Positions 22,501 through 34,918 of a stretch of DNA of 64,000 nucleotides are shown here, piece by piece (within the stretch, counting starts at the first letter, position 1; the number at the start of each line of letters is the position of its first letter). The notes under the pieces were generated by a model. It saw only the letters and a program-made list of their open reading frames with translations. It was not told where the DNA came from and searched no databases. A program made the position numbers and the translations under genes. The DNA lies in NCBI GenBank assembly GCA_958298945.1, contig OY282605.1:7525811-7589810 (forward strand). The letters are read 5' to 3'. Source of the stretch: Atherix ibis. Its lineage: Eukaryota; Arthropoda; Insecta; Diptera; Athericidae.

Positions 22501-23839
22501 ATATGAGTTTTAAGTGTATTTTTTTAATTTTTACTTTACAAAGCTTAAATTGGATAATAGTTTATTCAAATTAATAATCTCAATTTGTCTATCCATGCTT
22601 TAAACTAAACCTCACAAATGTTAGTATATAATCGTATGCATATTTGTATATCATAGATTTAAGTGTAAACCGAATTTTCTATGATTTACTATTTTAACAG
22701 GGTTTAATTATTTTTCTACTAATTTGGAATAGATCCTCGAACGGATCTTTATAATATAAATTATTGAAAAAATAGTCATTAATACAAAAAAAATATTTAT
22801 TCGTTTTGAAACTCAATTAAAAACAGGAAAAAATGTTTGAAGTGACATTACAACTCATGCTACCCTATTTCACTAGCTACAATGGCACTCAGGACAAGTA
22901 TCACTAAATAAGAACATTAAAAGATATAATTTATATAATAGGGAATGGAAAACTTTTAACAAGAACATATTTTATAAGAACAATTAAATTTGAAAAATTG
23001 TTAGGAAAATATCACTTAATAAGTTCAAAACATAATTAATTCGATGACAAAATGACAAGTACTCTTCGAGTAGTTTATTTACCTTTTATCAAATATGAAG
23101 TTTGTAAAGTAAATAAAATGGCAACCTTTACAATTATACAAATTTATCTAGTAACCCAAAAAGGTTAATTTTAAATAAACAGAATACTATTTACCAACAA
23201 TTTCAAATAATACATTTTAAAGGCACGTGATTTTGATAGTACGGCAAGTCTATGAATGTGTGACAAAACGTATCAGGGGTCAAGGATAGATGATGAAATT
23301 TAATGAAAGTATGCTGGTTAATAAATGAGCACAGTAAATAAATAAAATTATCCTTTTTTAAACTTTTATTTAGTAGATTCAAAGTAATGAATTTGAGTAT
23401 CCGCCATCTGATGAATAAATTAAATTTTTCTTATTCTCGAGCAAATATAATTAGAACGAAAAGAAGAAATTAACTTGCAAAATATTGGTTTAACTGGCAA
23501 AGTAATAAAAATTTCAAATTGATGACTTTATTGATGTAAAAATTATTTCTGTATTAAATGATGTTCAAATGTTTTTTAATACAAACTTTTGCATATAATT
23601 TAGTAAGGATTTTCTCTTACTAGAATTTTTTCAGCAAAACTTGTTCATATTAATTTTTTTTGATAAGCCATAATTTTTCTTAATACAATTTTTTCTATAG
23701 AATGTTAGTGTATTCAATTTGATGCAACAATTTTTTATATAAATAAAAATCATATTGCTTAAAAACTATGTATGTATTCTGAAGACTATTCTGCAGGCCA
23801 ATAGTATGAGACCATCTTGATAAAAACATATTCTCTAGA
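22501..23839. other. AT-rich stretch, nothing identified
   Basis: No supported coding or repeat feature was recognised between the D3 composite and the mini-mariner. Confidence 0.45.
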
Positions 23840-23936
23840 AAGTCTTAATACGAGGGTAGTCCCAGAAGTATTCGACCAAATAAAGAAAGCACAAAAAAAA
23901 TGTCCTTTGTTAGGGACTACCCTCGTATTAAGACTT
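23840..23936. mobile_element. 76-bp mini-mariner hairpin (M2 ends)
   Basis: The 24-base arms at 23840-23863 and 23913-23936 are exact inverses. They contain CGAGGGTAGTCCC, the M2 terminus, preceded by AAGTCTTAATA. The element proper is 23851-23926, flanked by TA. The loop keeps AAATAAAGAAA and CCTTTGTTAG, which match the last bases of a full M2 element (compare 8665-8700). It is therefore an M2 copy reduced to its two ends. The inverted symmetry extends about 11 bases beyond the TIRs into the flanks, which a plain insertion would not produce. Confidence 0.85.
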
Positions 23937-24500
23937 CCGAGCCATTTTTTCAAGTTTGGAAAGAGTAAATAATCCGACGGGGCTAATAGGGTGCGTGAAG
24001 AAGTATTGATTAGGGCCATCACCAAATACGGTAATTTTTTCTTGATTTCATCATTGAAAAGCTGCAATAAGATTGCATAATACTCGCCGATGATTTTTTT
24101 CTTTTTTGAAGATAATAACTGAAAATTATCTCAGGAGCATCCCAAAAAACTGACGCCATAACCTTGCCAGCAGATGGACTCGTCTTCGCCTTCTTTGGAG
24201 CCGATTCTCACTTTTTGGTCTATTGTTTTGACTGTTCCTTGTGAAGTAATGGTCTCATGTTTAATCCATGGTTATGAATCGACACAAAAACTCGGCTTTA
24301 TTACTGCGAAACATCGCCGAACACGACGTGTTTATGTTCCATTGTGACCAAACGCGGCACCCATCTTGCGCACAACTTTTGCATGTCCAAATTTTCGGTT
24401 AATATGCAGTGTGCGGCACTTTTTTAAATGCCTACCATGTTTGCTAGCTCGCAAACTTTCAGTCGACAGCTATCCAATAACTCTACCACCACCCAACATT
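23937..24500 (-). pseudogene. M2 mariner transposase remnant, copy b
   Basis: On the minus strand the pieces run, from 24480 down: CRLKVRELANMVGI, HCILTENLDMQKLCARWVP, VSIHNHGLNM, KKAKT, LFNDEIKKKLPYLVMAL and LAPSDYLLFPNLKKWLGS. They parallel copy a at 7885-8520 at many residues. The protein is cut at WLGS, where the mini-mariner begins. The N-terminal end and its TIR are absent. Like copy a it lacks the second catalytic Asp block. Confidence 0.75.
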
Positions 24501-24624
24501 TCATGTTGTAAACGATGGAGCAGACTCCTTTAGATTAGGGTCTAGTTCGGGTTTGATATTGCTTGGACTGATACCTTTTAAACGAAAGTATTCAAATTTA
24601 CTGAGAGTGTTCATTATTAAATTC
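24501..24624. other. Short unassigned spacer
   Basis: No similarity was recognised between the M2b and D4 remnants. Confidence 0.3.
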
Positions 24625-25045
24625 TGTCAAACAAATACTGGGAAATATTGAGAACTTTCGAAAACCGAATAATCATCCGAAATTCTGATGTCAATTGGCC
24701 GCCTCGGAGCTGTGATTTGAGTCCGTTGGATTATTTTTTGTGGGGAGACGTTATGGATAAATGTTACGCAAGCTATTCAGAGACAATTGAGGCCTTGAAA
24801 CACGAAATCAAAGTTGCCACTGAAGAGATATGAATCGAAAATGAACTGAAAAATTGGGTCGAGCGAATAGGGTACTGTAAGGCCAGCCGTGGCAGTCATT
24901 TAAATGATGTTGTGTTTCATTCTTAAATTTCAAGGTTTAATCTTTCTAATAAAACCGGAAATTTAAAAAAATATACATTATTTTTATTTTATTTACTTTT
25001 TAAAATTGAACTTTTAAATTTGCACCACATTTATGGTCCACCCTA
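24625..25045 (+). mobile_element. DUF4817-type transposon 3' end (D4)
   Basis: An open frame from about 24640 reads SDVNWPPRSCDLSPLDYFLW, the diagnostic block with the third catalytic Asp. GDVMDKCYAS, ETIEALKHEIKVATEEI and, after a stop, LKNWVERIGYCKASRGSHLN follow. The right end TGGTCCACCCTATA (about 25034-25047) has the expected GGGTGGACC-type terminus when reversed. The 5' half is missing. This is one of the better preserved C-terminal ends of the group in the window. Confidence 0.75.
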
Positions 25046-28000
25046 TACTAAACAATGCAGCTTCATCAAACTTCAAACTTAAGTTTTATAGGATTGGTAC
25101 TTTCGACCATAGTATTAAAAAAATTCTAAAAACAATATAAGTTTTCTATTTCTTATAAAAAGAAAACTAAAATTGTTATCTAAAATATTAAAAAATTAAT
25201 TTTCAATTTTTATAATGCTATATCGGGAAGTCCACGGATTTTATTTTCTTAATATGCCGAAACACTATCCTATATAGACATGAAAGGATTATTTTGATTC
25301 TTTTTTTCTTAACATTTATCTAAAGTTTAATCTCTTAAGTTATATTCGCCTAAAAGTTTAAAAATATGGATTAAATTCGTAAAATTAGTTTTCGAACACA
25401 ATTAATTTCGAATATAGCATATTATAATTAAAATAAACGTTATCGGAGTTTAGCACGGCCTAGTAAGTCTAAAATTACTAGTTTATGCAAAAATTGCTTA
25501 CTTAAAATTATTAGTTTATACAAAAATTGCTGACAACTAGTCTTATTACGTGAAAACTGCAGCGTTGAGGACTTAAAATATTTAAAAACTGGACTGTTGA
25601 GGACTTTAACCCTCGATTATGATTTGCGGTTGCTTTCCTACGGACACGGTAAGAGGCTTCGTGCGAATTGCTGGAATTTGAAACAAGAGCAGTATCTACA
25701 ATAATTATTTTATATAGAAATGTTTTGCTATCAAGACTTTGGTGAATTGGTAAAATATTCTTTATGCAGAAGGATAACGATTCTAAGCAAAGTTCAAAAT
25801 AAACAATTTATGGAATGAGCTAAACAGAAGAGTACCAGAGCCCCATCCACTCTGCAAGGAATATTTGTTGAGGATCCTTTTGCAATACTAGAACATTACT
25901 TCAACTGAAACGTTAAAAAACCAATCAACCGAATATTGTTTTATATTGTATTAAAATATTAGTTATTTTTTCATATTTAAGATTAAAATCTTATATATGG
26001 TTTTCCCCCTTTTATTACTTTCCGAGTTTTATGTAATATAACATCCCCCCACCCCCCAAAACAAGATATTATTTTTTGACGGGTAGTGTATCTTGTAAAA
26101 GAAAAAAAAATTTATGTAAAACTTTCTACCAAAAAAATATTTTTAAATTATTCGTGCTCAAACATAAATAAGGTGTCAACAATAATACAATTTCACAGCA
26201 TGGTATGTGCTGCACATAACATATGCTTTGATTATATTCATTTAAATTGTAACATTTTCTATTTTTGTTTTTTACTTTTGATGTTTAAAAAAAAAATTTA
26301 ATATTCCCTGAAATTTGGAAAATTTCATAAAGCTAAATTTACAAGTACTTGAAGTTAGAAAAATAATTCCTCACTAATAGTTTTTGTCATATTTTTCAAT
26401 TATTCTCATTACAAACTAAGTAATTAATATCAAATACCAAAAACAATTGTATAATTGTAATTGGGTTCCACTAACTAAATAATTATCGATTTATATAGGT
26501 TTATATATTGTAGAAAATATCTTATATATTGTAGTAAATTCATTTTGGTAAATGAAGAGTAAAATAAATTGTTGATCAAAAAAAAAAATACTCATTTAAA
26601 TTAAGGTAAAAAAACAGTTATATACGACTCAGTTGTATATTTAATTATTTTTTTTTCGTTAGTCTAATTATTTGTTAGGCTTTGTCTTTTCAACTATCAA
26701 TGGGCTAAATTTCCAAAGAAAAAATATGATCAAAATACACGTAAATCCCACAGGATCAAATACACGTAATACATAATTCAACGAGTAAAAAAAATATTAC
26801 CTTACATTTAATTTAAATATATTAAGAATTATTAGTATTTAATTTTTTTTAGTAGTACAATAAGTTAACTTTAAACATGAAAATTATAGTATTATTATTT
26901 CTTTAAATATTATTGAAAATATGTTGCAAATTTGAATATGTATTAGGGAGAGTACCTGCCTACACAGTTAGTAGAATTTTACTTCAAATAAAGATTTAAG
27001 TAAATAAAAATGCATTATTAGAAATATTTTGTTATTTAGATTTTTTTTTTTGAAATACTGAACCACTTAGAATTTATATCAATCGGAAAGGAAATTTCAG
27101 GTAATTGAACTGTTAAATCCACATGCTTCAAAAAATTCTTACACAAAAAAGAATTTGCATAAAGTAACACTCTATTACGAGCATAATAAATATGGTAACT
27201 GAGGTAAATATATGAGTATCTTAAAAGAAGTTATATTGTGACAACTGCGTAAGCATATCTTATTTACGCAACAATATTATTCAACTGAAAATTTATTCAA
27301 AATCCTTTTTGTATTCCGAACAGATCCATCTGATTGTTCACACGTTTTCACCAAAATTCTTTATAGCACTTACTAAAAATACAACATTCAAACGAATACA
27401 TCGAAGAAAATAAAAAAACTTTTTTAAGTAAGTTTATTCAAATAGAAAAGATTATATTAAATTATAATTAATCTAAATTGCTTTTTATATATTGTATTAT
27501 AATATACGATTATATTATAGGAAGAAAAAAAAACTTTTCTAATTAATTATCAGTCGATTTAACAGAATAATTTTATAATATTTGAGAAAAGTTTCTATTC
27601 GAATTAATCGCAATATTAAAGCAGAATATCCAATTAGGAGAATATCTACAGACTGACATCTGTAAATTTCCACACCACATTAATATTTATTATATGGACT
27701 TGGTAATGAAAATACTATTTTTTACATAAATTTTATTATTATTTATAAATAGAGTTTGTATATTTTATAAGATCCTTAAGTTTGTTGTAAAATTATTGCA
27801 CAAAATTATATAGAAAATTATAATATGTCGTTGAGACTCAGGCTTGTTTGTTGATACACTAATGCCATCTATTGCTCATTCATATGTACTTAGTTGTTTC
27901 GTAAATTACCAATTTTTTTATGTATCAATTATAAAATAAATGTTTTAAATAACTTTAAATACTTTCAATAATTTTCTATAGTTAGTAAATTATAAAATTA

Positions 28001-28144
28001 ATTTTTAAATATTTTTTATAATAAGTTTTTTATAAAAATCATGTAAATCAATAAATATCGTATCATTGCTGTTGTAAGGTGATAGGTTACAGCTGTCAAA
28101 TATATATGGTAACATTTTTTCGTCTAAAGTTTACCTTTTTAACA
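25046..28144. other. About 3 kb of AT-rich DNA, no gene supported
   Basis: Both strands were read without finding an exon or transposon protein. At 25471-25533 a 30-base block starting AAAATTACTAGTTTATGCAA is repeated with three changes at a 33-base period. A patch at 25560-25880 is slightly less AT-rich but has no recognisable product. Confidence 0.45.
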
Positions 28145-28520
28145 ACAGGATTTTATGATGATTTTTTGATGAGGATAATTTCTGGGTCTTAAAAGTCACA
28201 ACTAACGGTGGACAAGCCATTGTATCCATGCAAAGTAACTGTTTGGTTTGCATTTTGATCTGAAGGTATAGGGTTTCAACAATACGGCGTCATAAACCAC
28301 ACAGCACGAAAAATGTTGGCTTAATTTCCCGAAAAGATTCAAGCATGCGTAATTTCTAGATTTGGTGATGCCACAATTTGACGCCGTTAGACTTTTTTTT
28401 GTAGAGCTTCGCAGAACAATTTATTTTCGCAGATAATTTTTATACTTTAGAACATTTAAAATGACCAGTCGTCAAGTATCAGCCGGATATGTGCGAAAAA
28501 ATCCCCAATTATTTGAGTGA
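28145..28520 (+). mobile_element. DUF4817-type transposon remnant (D5)
   Basis: Pieces in order are a CKVTVWFAF-like segment (28220-28260), FQQYGVINHTARKM (28275-28320, where WFQQDGAxCHTAR has Asp replaced), a VISRFGDA segment (28345-28370), a DFFL-like segment and TLEHLK (28445-28460), then QPDMCEKIPNYLS. The left and right ends are not clear. It is inactive through frameshifts and a lost catalytic Asp. Confidence 0.62.
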
Positions 28521-28534
28521 TGTTTGTGTTTATT

Positions 28535-30440
28535 TGTTTGTGAGAAAGGTTCCAACAACATATGTCAGGAGCCACATCTAAGCACCACGACCGTAAGGTC
28601 ATTTGGCCTATCAGGCATGGCGGTTTGAATGTTCAAAAAGACTAAGTTAAAGAAAGTTTTTTTTCTTTTTATTTGGATAGAGGAAAATTAATACTTTAAT
28701 TTTATCGAGTAGTTCAGTATGTGTAATAAGGTTGAAGTGAGGACTAGGGAAGAGTGTAGCTGGATCTAGTATTTCAGTTATGGAGGGAATCCTATGCGAA
28801 AAGAAGCCCCTCCAGTATATGTGGTATGATGAGCCGAATGTCACAGGATTGGCAGACAGGATGTTCACGATTGCTGAATAGGAGAAGCCCAGAGTTTCGG
28901 ATTTTTGCCCAGAATTTCGGATTGTTTGTCGAGAACATCGGTTTGGCGATGATCGGCCAGTGTGTAGCAAGGAAAGTTTCACTATTTTCCCATTCTGTGC
29001 ATCTGGTGGACGTTGATGTTGTTAGTTGCCAGGAGATGAGTTGATCAATGAATGCTGTGAATACTGTGGGAACTGGGTGGAGCACAACTTCTTTTGCAAG
29101 TCGATCAGCATATTCGTTGCCGGGAAAGTCTACATGGCCCGGCACTCACCGCATTTCAATAAAGAAATGGTTTATTAGGCGATGTCTGATAACATTTAGT
29201 ACCGGGTCCGTGATGGAGCCACGAATAGTCTTTCAAGCAGCGACGCTTTTGCTATAAATAATCAGTGCCTGACCATTTTTATGTTTATTGTTTGCGGAAT
29301 GTTCTACTACTGATCTTAATGCAAAATAATCTGCTACCCTTTATAAAAAAATACCATAATTTATCTCCTCAAAGCCACTACCCGCTTGTTGAATAATCTC
29401 AAAACATGTTGCCGCATCAGTATAATAAAATGCGGCACTACCTAATCCACTCAGCTCATGCTTAAGCAATGTACGGAAGCATATTGAGTTGGTTGCCTTC
29501 TTTTTCAATTGGGACGTGTTAACTGAAATTCTCAAAACCACTCCCATCCAAGGCATCCATACCGGGTCTGGACGGGTATTTGGGATGTTTAGATTCAGTG
29601 AGAGGGATGAGGGGTCTTTTTGCGAATGAAAGTGTTCAATATGTTTTCAATCAAGGAGTGTAATGGAAATTCAGAATAACAGCAGTTTTTATAGATAAAT
29701 CGTTATCTGACTTTGATGAGAAGGTATAATAAAGGAGTTCGGCCAGTTTCAACTTGTAGAGACGCTAGCGGTTAAGTGGGTTACAATCCACTGTCTAACC
29801 TTATACCGGTGCCTCGATTTTGTGGATACATAGCTTCGACCTTCTTGCACACAAGGTGAGTTAATAGAGCAAGCTGCCGTCGAGAAGAGCGTTAGGCACT
29901 CGTGTTGCGTCATCCTGTCTGACGTTACTTTTCCTGCCGACAAAAACCCTAACGAACCGGCGGATTGATAGAACCTTATCAATAGTATGTTTAGTTTGAG
30001 GGTCCCATATGCATCCGTGGGTAATCGAGACACTTTGAATTCAAATGGCATCCGTCATTAGCGTTCTAGGTGTGGTATCGCAATCTTTCCTGAGGCATTT
30101 ATGTAGACAGAGTGCTTTGTCGAAATCTATAATAGCGCCATTATGGCACCAGAACCTAGCTAGAAGTTTTGAGGCGGTATTCATTGTGGTTTTTTCAGCC
30201 ACCAACCCAAAGATATTGCCTACGCATATGAAGTGAGGAATATCGGCCAAACAGGAGGATAGAGAATGCAGATATATATCAAATATATTAGTGAAAAGAG
30301 CAGATCACTGTGGAATACCATTCTTCACGTTGCGACATGTGGAGTAGTAGCCATTTCTGCCAACTAGATACGACTCGAGTAAATAGATAGTTTGGGTATC
30401 TATACCCTTCTCTGTCAGATGAGCAAGCACTCTGTCATGC
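28535..30440 (-). mobile_element. 5'-truncated LINE with RT and RNase H (minus)
   Basis: The minus strand from 30440 down carries a reverse transcriptase C-terminal half, a linker, an RNase H domain, a Cys/His end and a 3' UTR. The UTR (28535-28640) reads inversely like the tail at 15505-15612. Presence of RNase H points to the I/Loa/R1 side of non-LTR elements rather than classic jockey. Everything 5' of the RT middle is missing, the normal result of incomplete reverse transcription. Confidence 0.85.
28680..30440 (-). pseudogene. LINE ORF2 pseudogene: RT, RNase H, zinc knuckle
   Basis: Order on the minus strand: LTEKGIDTQTIYLLESYLVG (about 30410-30350); NVKNGIPQ, stop, SALFTNIFDIYLHSL (RT motif B); HFICVGNIF where FxYADD should be, so the catalytic Asp pair is lost; a thumb-like stretch to 29750; YYTDAATCFE (29470-29440, start of RNase H); IIYSKSVAAWK (about 29260, SDSxAA-like); VPGHVDFPGNEYADRLAKE (29145-29085, the RNase H GHxxxxGNExAD signature); CQSCDIRLIIPHILEG (28850-28800, Cys/His end). 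At least four frame changes and internal stops. The RT is catalytically dead. Confidence 0.85.
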
Positions 30441-32852
30441 ATATTTAAACGATGTTATATTTTATGCATTACTGTAAGATATCAGAAATTTTATCAAAAT
30501 CTTAATTTTATTAATATTCTATTCAACTTCACTTTCCAAAGCAAAAACTGGGAGTGTAGCTCTATATTTAAAATAATAAAAAATCGCTGTTGTAAGGTAT
30601 TAACAAACATGATTGCCTACGAACTATGAAATATGTCAAAAAATGGCTGTGTACTTTGATCAGTCATATGTCTTTGGTAGCAAATTTTGGCATTTAAATA
30701 TTTACATTTTATTGAACTATTTTAATCAAATAAAAAAAAAATACTCATTCAAAATTTCTACACTATTTTCCTATGATGCTAACAAGGTTCATTAAATTTC
30801 CAGCAAATTAAAATTTATATTGAAAATTAAGCCCCCAAAACTTTTGTAAGGTTAAGTAAATATTCACAATAGCGATTATTTCTTTGGAAAATGTACAATA
30901 AGGTTGGAATTTTAGAATATATTTTTTAGTTGATTAAATTTACATAAATCAGTATAAATTTAACTTTGATCAGATTTATGATTAAATGTTTAATAGATAA
31001 TTAATTACGTTTTTCTACAAATTAATAATTATGGTTTTTCACTCTCATTTGAATAGAATTTTTTTTTTTTGAACTAAAGCAAAAATGTTATAGATTTCAT
31101 TCAATTAATAATCATTTCATTAAATGAAGATTATTAGTGTAATTATTACAAATAATTTTTGGAAGTATAATTATCATTTATTTTAATGGAAAATTAAGAG
31201 AAACCATTAAATATCCTTTGATATTTTACTAATCTTCTTTTTATAGAAAATATTTTGTTTCAACTTCCATGCTTTCGATAAGAAGATACAAAACCCGATA
31301 GTAAAAGTAAAAATACGAACAGAAATTATGTGACTTTGGTTACTTTTCCAATTGTTACTAGTAAGCAGTGTTATTTGATATACTCGTATAGTAATATAAC
31401 TCTGGTAAATGAGATAAATGCTAGTAATGTACACCACTTTTTACTACAATATAATATTAGGTAGAAGAACTCCTATACATGGAAGAACCAGAAACCCCAA
31501 AATTACGAGATTATTTCATAGAAAATCAATTTTAATGTATAATTTTATGTGGATAAATTCAAGTAATTATTTACTATAAAATATAAAAACAAAAAAACAC
31601 TAAATATTCTACAATAAAACAAAAACGATTTATTTATTTTTAAACGTTTTATAAATTGATAATAAAATGTTCAATAAAAAGTTTTTCAATGTTTTTGAAG
31701 ATTATACTGCTTATTTGTAACATGGGAATAAAAATATCATACAAAATATTATTTATGCGTTTGTGCGCTATACAAATATATCCTTTTCCGATTAAATAAA
31801 GAAACTCATTTTGAGGTAATTTCTTATCGATTTGGGAATAAACTAATCAATACTTGAGAATATAAATAAGACATGATTTCACAATTTATTTTATATTCAA
31901 AATAATTTCGGTAAGACTTTTTTTTTAAAAAAAGGTACTTTAAATTATAGAATAAACATGTTTGAAAATAAAATTATTTAATGAAAAAAATAAACAAGAA
32001 CATAAGAATGTAGGAAACAAACAGAAACTCTGTCTCTATATTTACGAATATACACATAGTTGCAATACTTAAAAATGTCTTCCAATTTATATTGATCATT
32101 GGTTAGCTAAGAAAATAAAAAGAAAAGCCAGTCGATTTTGCGATAATGAGTCGTTTTCAAATAGAACATGCTTCATAAAATACTCAAGAAGTGGAACGTT
32201 TGTCTATGCCATAGAACATGAGTATTGTGAAAAGTTCTGTCTTGGGATCTTAGTAAGTTTTCTCCAAGATAAGTAATTATAGCATCGAAGGAAACTGCTC
32301 CGGTTTGTTAATTCTGAAGCAATTGGCAATAGATTGCTATTTGGAGGCGGTCACTTTTAGTGGGAAAATTGGACAAACCCAAATAAAACGTAATCTAATT
32401 TGTTCGGTTTCGATTTTATTCCGGATTATGTTTTTGTCAATTGCAAACTTTTCTCTTTGCCCCTCTCCAAACAAGATATTTGAGACTTAATTCCATATAG
32501 TGACTATTTAGAAAGTCGACTGTAAAATAATGCGAAAATCTCACTAATATATTTTTAGCTATTCTCCTCGGTCTTGTTTATATTGTATAAATTCTCGGTT
32601 ATTTATTGTGCAAATTTTAATGAATATAAATAAAGGGAACTATTTAAGCATTCTAATTATATACTTCGAACCTGATAATTATATAAAAGTGTCTGTTCAA
32701 GTATCCCAAAAATAATATTTCCTTTAAGAAACTTAATCAAATAAAATTTATGGTCATTGACATTTTATCAACGCCATTCGAAACTGTTAATTTCACAATC
32801 AATTTTGCCATTAGACAGTGTATCGGGGGCATGAAATTATATATTGTAGTTC
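30441..32852. other. AT-rich stretch, nothing identified
   Basis: About 2.4 kb without a supported exon, RNA gene or transposon protein. Short open frames here are Ile/Lys/Phe-rich chance frames. Confidence 0.45.
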
Positions 32853-34096
32853 CGATGGTGCTCTGTTCAAAAAGTATCGCGAATTTTGTGTTTTTTTTTC
32901 AAAAATTATTTATTTATTCATGAATATCTATTTTGTCCCCTTCAAAGTAATCCCCATCAGCGTTTTTTCCAATCCTCGAAGAACTTCAAAAAATCATTTT
33001 TTGTGATCTTGTTCAGATCCTCCTTCGATGCTGTCTTTATCTATATTACTCAATCGTAGCGTAGCGTCGTCCTTTCATGAGGCTCTTCAGTTTCGGGAAC
33101 TCGGAAAAGTCACAGATGGCCAGATCTGGGGAATTCGGTGGCTGTGGCATTATTAGTGTATTGTTTTTGGCCAAAAATTTGCGCACAAGCAACGATGCAT
33201 GAGCAGAGGCGTTCTGATGGTGCAAAAGCCAATTTTTGTTCTTCCACAAATTCGGGTGTCAAAAAATTTGGCAACTTGCGCATAACTTACAGGTAATATT
33301 CCTTATTGACCGTTCTACCCTGTGACAAGAGCTCATGATGCACCACGCCCCTGCAATCGAAGAAAACTGTAAGCAAAACTTTCACATTCGATCGAACTTG
33401 GCGCGCTTTTTCGGTTGAGTCAGCTTCCATTGGGATGATTAAGCTTTGGTTTCCACGTCATAACCGTAAACTCATGATTCGTCACCAGTTATGAACCTCT
33501 GGAGCAAATTTGGGTCGTCGCGGACAGAGTCCAACAGCTCTTTAGCAAAATTAATGCGATGCTGTTTTCGGTCGAAATTGAGCAATTTTGGTACGAATTT
33601 CGCGGAGGCCCGTCTTACGCCCACATCATTGGTAAAAATTGAATAGCACGAGCCAATCGATATGTTTAAGTCCTCAGTAACTTCTCTAACGGTGATTCGA
33701 CGATTGGCCAATATTATTTTCTTCATTTCATCAATGTTTTCGTCTGTTGTTGACGTGCTCGGGCGTCCGGCACGCTTTTCGTCGTTCACATCTTCTCGGC
33801 CCTCTGAGAACATTTTGTACCGGTCCAAGGTAGCTTAACCATATGCCACAGTCAACATTCGGAATGCGTCCGCGCAATTAATTTTGTTTTTCATATAAAA
33901 TTTCATACAGATTCTTTGATCCATTTTTTGGAATGGGCAAAAATCGAAGACGAGCCAAAACACGTGCAAGCAAAGCAACTGTCAAAAGTTAACTGAACAT
34001 TCAAAATGGCCGAACTTGTCGCCACAAAAAATCGAAAATCGAATATACGTAACCCGCGGAAATTCAAAATTCGTGATACTTTTTGAACAGACCTCG
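32853..34096 (-). mobile_element. Mariner-like element (family M5), nearly full length
   Basis: The right end read on the minus strand is CGAGGTCTGTTCAAAAAGTA followed by TC and GAATTTTG. The left end holds CTCTGTTCAAAAAGTATCGC and GAATTTTG from about 32861. TA flanks the right side (34097-34098). The length of about 1.24 kb is near that of a complete mariner. A 5' fragment of the same family lies at 55310-55555. Confidence 0.87.
32914..33924 (-). pseudogene. M5 mariner transposase pseudogene
   Basis: The start is the ATG of MDQRICMKFYMKNKINCADA (33924). The HTH_48-type N-terminus ends AFRMLTVAYG and stop. The 118-codon frame from 33828 gives MDRYKMFSEGREDVNDEKRA, ANRRITVREVTEDLNISIGS, KFVPKLLNFDRKQHR and QRFITGDES, keeping the first catalytic Asp. 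After a break, 33249-33046 gives MWKNKNWLLHHQNASAHASL, where HHDNA has become HHQNA, so the second catalytic Asp is lost. SPDLAICDF retains the third, 34 residues on. MKGRRYATIE and a final GDYFEGDKIDIHE follow before the stop. It is almost complete in length but inactive. Confidence 0.87.
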
Positions 34097-34254
34097 TACA
34101 TAATATTTTTAAGTTTGGTGAGCCTAGAGAAAAAAAACAAAAACTCATTTATACCATAAATCAAGATATGAGGCGAGGTCCTCTACTCTTTGTATAGAAA
34201 TGCAGGACAAGTTCCAATCTCATCCAGTAACTATGCAACCTTACACAATATGGG
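34097..34254. other. Short spacer between two mariner remnants
   Basis: No coding or repeat feature was recognised. Confidence 0.3.
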
Positions 34255-34918
34255 TAAGTGAAGTTGTGTTTTTGTAGTGCGTTACGAAAAATGGAGTAGC
34301 GAAATTTGGATCAAGGATATGCCATAAAATTTTATGTTAAGCTTGGTGAATCCGAGAGGTGGACTTATAAAAAGGTATAACGAAAATTCCTTTAGGGAAC
34401 ATTTCTTATCAAGAGCATACGTTTGGAGGGCCTCAAAACATCGGCAGACTAGCCTCGCTCAAGGATGTCTTCAACATCGAAAACTGATAAAAATGTCTTT
34501 ATCAGTTTTCAAACTTTGAAGGATTTCTTAATAAAAATGAATTATTTTCTTTGGAAAGTTTAGAAAAATGGTATTTTGTCCCTGTCACACGGTCATCCAT
34601 ATCAACGAGTTTTTATCAAAAAAACACATTTTTACCTAATCTCAGTTCGTGTTACTTTTCTAAGATCAAAAAACAACTTAAAAGGACATTATTTTGATAC
34701 TGTTGATAATATCGAAAAAATTGTAACCCAGAAGTTGAAGCAATTCCAGTTGAAATCTTTCCAAACTGTTACGAAGTATGAAAATAACGCCTCCGTCAAA
34801 GTATAGCTTGCCAAAGAAACAATTTTGAAAAGGATGGCATTGATTTATAAAAACTGAAAAATTAAATTATTCCCAAAAAAAAAACAAATCTGCCTCATTA
34901 CTTTTCTGGCATACCTCG
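34255..34918 (+). mobile_element. Mariner/GVQW-type remnant (M7, copy b)
   Basis: The frame at 34290-34370 reads MEQRNLDQGYAIKFYVKLGE with one change of frame, an HTH_48-like N-terminus. The frame at 34640-34800 reads TFLRSKNNLKGHYFDTVDNI, the C-terminal side after the third catalytic Asp. The middle is compressed, so the catalytic core is largely deleted. The right terminus, reversed, is CGAGGTATGCCAGAAAAGTA followed by ATGAGG, a mariner-like end with TA outside it (34919-34920). The left terminus was not found. Confidence 0.65.
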
